Of a DNA stretch of 10,064 nt, positions 7,238 to 10,064 are shown piece after piece. The position numbers were made by a program, and so were the translations under genes. Source of the stretch: Deltaproteobacteria bacterium (GTDB lineage: Bacteria; Desulfobacterota; DSM-4660; Desulfatiglandales; HGW-15); contig JAFGPH010000250.1 in the NCBI GenBank assembly GCA_016926135.1, positions 1 through 10,064 on the forward strand. The letters are read 5' to 3'. The notes beneath the pieces were generated by a model that searched no databases, was not told the DNA's origin, and saw only the letters and a program-made list of their open reading frames with translations. How positions within the stretch are numbered: the first letter of the stretch is position 1; each line of letters begins with the position of its first letter.

Positions 7238-7267
7238 GCGCTCCCCCCAAGTCCGGTCATCGCGAGG
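7192..7267. repeat. GC-rich imperfect palindrome at the end of the small cysteine-rich gene
   Basis: CCTCGCGA (7192-7199) is the exact reverse complement of TCGCGAGG (7260-7267). The next bases inward, CCGG (7200-7203) and CCGG (7253-7256), also pair, leaving a 3-base bulge on the right arm. Further in, TTGGGGAG (7218-7225) can pair with CTCCCCCCAA (7241-7250) with two extra C, and GGGGAGGCTCCCC is a second option. There is no T-run, so it is not a standard terminator. It may be a REP- or MITE-like repeat or a structured mRNA 3' end. The right arm GGTCATCGCGAGGAG resembles widely seen intergenic repeats of the GTCATTGCGAGG type. Confidence 0.5.
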
Positions 7268-7309
7268 AGAAAGCGCGTCTCCCGACAGCGCTTCTGGCGT
7301 GCATGAGCA

Positions 7310-7363
7310 ATCACACAATACTAACAGAGCCCTAACGCGGATCTAACTCTGATAGTGTATTTT
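7310..7363 (+). promoter_or_regulatory. PhoB-box-like promoter upstream of the zinc ribbon-HMA-arsC cluster
   Basis: Three identical CTAAC units occur at 7321, 7332 and 7343, precisely 11 bp apart, with a weaker ATCAC at 7310 in the same phase. Ten bases after the last unit comes TATTTT (7358-7363) as a likely -10. This is the layout of an activator-dependent Pho promoter, where PhoB dimers bind 11-bp direct repeats that replace the -35 box. Transcription would start near 7370, only about 30 bases before ATG 7402. The site is in the pst neighbourhood, and a second site with the same geometry lies at 4285-4338. The exact consensus for this organism is unknown to me, so the PhoB assignment is inference. 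Confidence 0.6.
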
Positions 7364-7401
7364 GATCAACACGTTTCACATGTTTTTGAAAGAGAGCTCG
7401 G

Positions 7402-7734
7402 ATGGAGATGCGTTCACCAGTCAGTGTCGTTTTCAAAGGGGTGAAATTGAGTGATCTCCCAAAATGCCCGCAGTGCGGTTCCGAGGCGCTTTATCGATAC
7501 GGAAAAATACGCTCTGGAAAGAACCGGTTCCTCTGCCTCTCTTGCAACAGGCAGTTCGTGTTGAACCCTTCCAGGAAACACGATGTACCGGGCCCTGTTT
7601 GCCCGAAGTGTGGGCGAAAGATGCATGTATATAGCAGGAAGGTGAATGCCATCCGTTACAGATGCGCCAACTACCCCGAGTGCAGGACATTCATCAAGAT
7701 ACCAACGAAGGAGAAGGGAAGAGATGGTTTATGA
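7402..7734 (+). CDS. Double zinc-ribbon protein
   Basis: A 110-residue protein with two four-cysteine zinc ribbons. The first (C22, C25, C45, C48; CPQCGSEALYRYGKIRSGK then FLCLSCNRQF) closely resembles the N-terminal zinc-binding domain of IS1-type InsA proteins. The second (C67, C70, C88, C94; CPKCGRKM then RCANYPECRTF) resembles topoisomerase-type or other DNA/RNA-binding ribbons. No transposase, helix-turn-helix or DDE domain is present, so it is a stand-alone nucleic-acid-binding or protein-binding module, perhaps a regulator. A weak purine-rich site AGAGAG lies 5 bases before ATG 7402, and ATG 7408 is an alternative. It is the first gene after the Pho-box-like promoter, and its end overlaps the next gene by 11 bases, indicating translational coupling. 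The true function is unknown. Confidence 0.8.
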   Translation: MEMRSPVSVVFKGVKLSDLPKCPQCGSEALYRYGKIRSGKNRFLCLSCNRQFVLNPSRKHDVPGPVCPKCGRKMHVYSRKVNAIRYRCANYPECRTFIKIPTKEKGRDGL

Positions 7735-8092
7735 CATCCACACAGTGCCTGGCAGATTGCGCGTCAAGATCCCGTGTTTGAAATCGAACCCGCATGCGGA
7801 TGAAAAGATGACAACCTTGTTTTCCAGGCTCAAAGGAATCAGTGGCGTGTCCGTCAATACCATTACCGGAAGCGTGTTGATCACCTACGATCCGGACGCC
7901 GTCGAATCGGAAAGGATCCTGAACTTTTTGAAGGCCAAAGGCTACTTGAGAAGATCCATATCGAAAAAGGTGCGGGAGGCAGAGATCTCACTGCCCAAGA
8001 CCCGGGTGGCACTCGGCAAAGCCCTTTTTGGGTGGGCCGTTGGCAACCTCCTGCAGAATACAGGTCTTTCCTTCTTGACCGTCCTGATTTAA
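7724..8092 (+). CDS. HMA-like domain protein without CxxC, with hydrophobic C-terminus
   Basis: A 122-residue protein starting MVYDIHTVPGRLRVKIP. Residues about 1-73 look like the HMA_2-type ferredoxin-like fold: a PGRLRVKIP strand, then LKGISGVSVNTITGSVLITYDPDAV, then ILNFLKAKGY. The CxxC metal-binding pair of true heavy-metal-associated domains is absent; the only cysteine is near residue 17. The last 30 residues (VALGKALFGWAVGNLLQNTGLSFLTVLI) are hydrophobic enough for a membrane or protein-contact helix. ATG 7724 is preceded by AAGGAG (7708-7713) and a further purine-rich stretch. The frame is open upstream to 7646, but that part runs through the previous gene and lacks family similarity. 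Related proteins often sit near P-type ATPases, and one ends on the opposite strand here. A role is not known. Confidence 0.75.
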   Translation: MVYDIHTVPGRLRVKIPCLKSNPHADEKMTTLFSRLKGISGVSVNTITGSVLITYDPDAVESERILNFLKAKGYLRRSISKKVREAEISLPKTRVALGKALFGWAVGNLLQNTGLSFLTVLI

Positions 8093-8106
8093 TCCTGGCT
8101 CCGACG

Positions 8107-8568
8107 ATGGATGCGCCTTCGAAACAGACTGCAATCAAGGTGCTTTTCGTTTGCACCCACAATTCAGGCCGAAGTCAGATGGCGGAGGCCTTTCTGAATG
8201 TCGTGGGCCAGGGAAGGTTTTTCGCCGAAAGTGCCGGACTGCAACCCAGAGAGATCAACCCGCTTGTCGCGGAGGCCATGCGGGAGCAGGGAATCGATCT
8301 CAGCACCAAGAGGGCGAAAAAGATTTTTGACTTCTTCAAAGAAGGAAAACTTTACGACTACGTGGTCTATGTCTGCGACAAGGAGACGGAGGCCCAATGT
8401 CCTGTCTTCCCCGGCGTAAGGAAAACCCTCCACTGGCCATTTCCGGATCCTGCCGCGTTGGAAGGAAGCCCTGCAGAAAAGCTTGCAAAGGTGAGAGAGA
8501 TCCGGAATCAGGTCAAACGCCGGGTGGAACAATTCGTCAACAATTTCCCTTCTCAACTTTCGCGCTAG
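8107..8568 (+). CDS. arsC: Arsenate reductase ArsC (low-molecular-weight phosphatase fold)
   Basis: A cytoplasmic enzyme of about 153 residues that reduces arsenate to arsenite, normally recycled by thioredoxin. The P-loop CTHNSGR (C16 to R22, C-x5-R) with QMAEAF is the catalytic loop of the ArsC/protein tyrosine phosphatase family. C90 in VCDKETEAQ and C98 in CPVFPG are the two redox cysteines of thioredoxin-coupled ArsC. D114 in the PFPDP motif is the expected general acid. Because all three cysteines are present, a reductase is favoured over a phosphatase. I chose ATG 8107, which gives the usual short N-terminus; the frame is open to GTG 8032, but that would overlap the preceding gene and lacks similarity. 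No Shine-Dalgarno is evident before 8107, and the gene starts 14 bases after the HMA-like gene, so coupled translation is likely. The Pho-box-like promoter upstream would induce it when Pst uptake, and hence arsenate entry, is highest. Confidence 0.88.
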   Translation: MDAPSKQTAIKVLFVCTHNSGRSQMAEAFLNVVGQGRFFAESAGLQPREINPLVAEAMREQGIDLSTKRAKKIFDFFKEGKLYDYVVYVCDKETEAQCPVFPGVRKTLHWPFPDPAALEGSPAEKLAKVREIRNQVKRRVEQFVNNFPSQLSR

Positions 8569-8603
8569 CCACCCCCCTGTTCACCCAAACCATCCCCCTT
8601 GAT

Positions 8604-9788
8604 TCAGCTCAGCAGGCGGACCTTGTCTGTTTTTTCCCACGGCAGTTCAAGGTCTATCCTCCCGAAATGCCCTCGCGCCGCCAAGTTCTGATAGAACCCC
8701 GTGGGATGAAGGGAGGGGAGGTGCCGCAGGTTGAAATGCCTCAAGATGGCGGCCAGTCGGAAGTCGAAATGCTTCTCGATTCGAGCTCTGATCTCCCCGT
8801 CCGAAATCTTGCCCGTGCCGAAGGTCTCCACCTGGAAACCCACCGGCCTGGTCAGCCCGATGGAATAGCTGAGGGTCACCTCGCACTCCGAAGCAAGGCC
8901 CGCAGCCACGACGTTCTTGGCGGCATGGCGGGCCGCGTAGGCCCCTACCCGGTCGATTCGGGCAGGGTCCTTTCCGCTGAGGGCATTGCCGCTGTGCCGC
9001 GCGTATTCCCCATAGGTGTCCACTCCGTTCTTACGGCCCGTGAGGCCCGAGTGATAGCTGGGTCCTCCCAGGAAGATTCCGTCGGGGTTCACGAACATAC
9101 GGGTCTTCTTGTCGGGTTTGATCTCCTGATTCTTGAACAAAGGAGCAATCACGGACTCCGTGATGTCCGCCTGGAGGGCCTTGAGACTGGGCTTCTGCGC
9201 TTCCCTCTGAGAGGCGGTCACGGTGATGCTGTGAATCCTGTGGGGTCTACGATTCCGGTATTCCACTCCCACCTGGACCTTTCCGTCGGGCATCAAATAG
9301 GGCAAGATCCTGGCCTCTCTCACCTCATCCAGCCTGTTGGTGAGCTTCCGGGCCAGGTCAATGGGGAGGGGCATCAGGCCGGCAGTCTGGTCGCAGGCAA
9401 ACCCGAACACCGTGGCCTGGGATTTCGGGGCGATCCTCTCCATGTCCTTTTCCGACAGATCATGTTCATTGAAACGGTAATACTTGTCGGGCGGGTTTCC
9501 CTGCGGCGCGGTGAGGATGCTGCAGGTCTTGGAGTTGAACTCCGGCTGGTCGTAGCCCACCCGTTTGATGACCTTGCGGGCCACGTGGGTGAGATCCACC
9601 TTGGCAACCGTTGCGAAATGCCCGGCAATGAATACAATGGCACTCGACATGGCGCATTCGATCCTGAGCCGGGCACAGGGGTCCTGGATCAGGAAATGGT
9701 CCACAATGGCATCGCTGATCTGATCGCACAGCTTATCCGGATGCCCCTGGGTCACGGATTCGGAAATAAACATGAAGTCCTTGCTCAT
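8604..9788 (-). CDS. Divergent methionine adenosyltransferase (MetK-like)
   Basis: A 394-residue homologue of S-adenosylmethionine synthetase, of near-normal length. It keeps GHPDKLCDQISDA (residues 15-27), FGFACDQT (128-135), K170 in DGKVQV, TGRK (R252, K253), SGKDP (K273) and D279, all linked to ATP, phosphate and metal handling in MetK. Compared with the E. coli enzyme as I remember it, three pocket acids are changed: E55 aligns with H57 (AGHFAT for GGEITT), D118 of GAGDQG aligns with S123 (APKSQA), and D238 of GDCG aligns with H246 (YHSG). The flexible-loop segment also differs. It may be a second, specialised enzyme with altered substrate, or a divergent MetK that still makes AdoMet. ATG 9788 has a GAGG (within AAAGGAAGAGG) 6 bases upstream on the - strand, and its ATGA overlaps the stop of the P-type ATPase gene, so the two are co-translated. 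I give no symbol because the activity is uncertain. Confidence 0.85.
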   Translation of the reverse strand: MSKDFMFISESVTQGHPDKLCDQISDAIVDHFLIQDPCARLRIECAMSSAIVFIAGHFATVAKVDLTHVARKVIKRVGYDQPEFNSKTCSILTAPQGNPPDKYYRFNEHDLSEKDMERIAPKSQATVFGFACDQTAGLMPLPIDLARKLTNRLDEVREARILPYLMPDGKVQVGVEYRNRRPHRIHSITVTASQREAQKPSLKALQADITESVIAPLFKNQEIKPDKKTRMFVNPDGIFLGGPSYHSGLTGRKNGVDTYGEYARHSGNALSGKDPARIDRVGAYAARHAAKNVVAAGLASECEVTLSYSIGLTRPVGFQVETFGTGKISDGEIRARIEKHFDFRLAAILRHFNLRHLPSLHPTGFYQNLAARGHFGRIDLELPWEKTDKVRLLS

Positions 9789-10064
9789 AACCGGCCTCTT
9801 CCTTTGGTTGCTTCATTGGCAAAGAGGGAGAGCAGCGCGCTCCCCCCGATAACCGCTACATCCGCCAGCCCGAGCGGCGTGAGCCCCAGAAAGGCCCTCA
9901 ACCCGGGAACAAAGGCAGCCAGGCCCTGAAGGGCCAAAGAGCCTCCCACCGCAATGGCCAGGTAAGGGTTCGCTGGAAGCCCGTTGCCCTGAAAGACTCG
10001 GTGCGTTTCCGAGCGGCAGCTCAGGGCATGGAGAAGCTGCCCCACGGTGAGGGAATGGAATGCC
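9785..10064 (-). CDS. Cation-transporting P-type ATPase, C-terminal end (partial)
   Basis: The frame is open to the right edge, so only the last 92 residues are present; the catalytic P, N and A domains lie outside. The fragment begins AFHSLTVGQLLHALSCRSE, typical of the C-terminal membrane domain of P2-type (calcium/sodium-like) cation ATPases. It continues with LPANPYLAIAVGGSLALQGLAAFVPGL and LGLTPLGLADVAVIGGSALLSLFANEATK, which matches the last two membrane helices and the closing NE-x-x-K motif of that family. The ion cannot be assigned from this part. The stop (9787-9785) overlaps the start of the MetK-like gene by four bases. Confidence 0.85.
   Translation of the reverse strand, partial: AFHSLTVGQLLHALSCRSETHRVFQGNGLPANPYLAIAVGGSLALQGLAAFVPGLRAFLGLTPLGLADVAVIGGSALLSLFANEATKGRGRL

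Noticed and set aside
8032..8106. An earlier GTG start for arsC, adding 25 residues
   Set aside because: The extra sequence overlaps the HMA-like gene and has no resemblance to ArsC N-termini. ATG 8107 gives the usual distance to the catalytic cysteine.
8569..8603. A shared bidirectional terminator between arsC and the convergent MetK-like gene
   Set aside because: The 35-base gap is C-rich and shows no stem-loop or T/A-run in either direction.
8397..9929. A 510-residue open frame on the + strand
   Set aside because: It lies antisense to the MetK-like gene and overlaps the end of arsC. Its product has no family motif, whereas the - strand frame has extensive MetK similarity. It is a GC-rich shadow frame.

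Overview
The window comes from a GC-rich bacterium. Gene content and the style of the intergenic DNA suggest a member of the Desulfobacterota (the former Deltaproteobacteria), but this is inferred from remembered family resemblance and was not tested. Nothing in it looks like a phage, plasmid backbone or insertion sequence.

Positions 1-4194 hold a high-affinity phosphate uptake operon on the + strand: the 3' end of pstS, then pstC, pstA, pstB and phoU, in the classical order. The two permease genes are each preceded by about 250 bases of degenerate short-period repeats. Because the repeats before pstA contain no in-frame stop, they create a false N-terminal extension on that gene; a strong ribosome binding site places its real start at 1836.

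Positions 4285-6968 hold a promoter region with PhoB-box-like 11-bp direct repeats, followed by a large fusion protein made of a PHP-type metal phosphoesterase domain and a GT4-like glycosyltransferase. A 79-residue cysteine-rich protein follows at 6998-7237. A GC-rich imperfect palindrome overlaps the end of that small gene.

Positions 7310-8568 begin with a second and clearer PhoB-box-like site: three CTAAC repeats at exactly 11-bp spacing, then 10 bases, then a -10-like hexamer. It sits just ahead of a three-gene cluster encoding a double zinc-ribbon protein, an HMA-like domain protein without the metal-binding CxxC, and an ArsC-type arsenate reductase of the low-molecular-weight phosphatase fold. 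A pho-controlled arsenate reductase would be logical, because arsenate enters cells through phosphate transporters.

Positions 8604-10064 are on the - strand and converge on the arsC cluster. They hold the 3' end of a cation P-type ATPase and, overlapping it by ATGA, a divergent methionine adenosyltransferase homologue. This homologue keeps the phosphate-handling residues of MetK but has lost three acidic residues of the methionine/adenosine pocket.

The + strand as a whole reads as a phosphate-starvation island (uptake, signalling, possible lipid or envelope remodelling, arsenate defence). The - strand pair is the least conventional part of the window.
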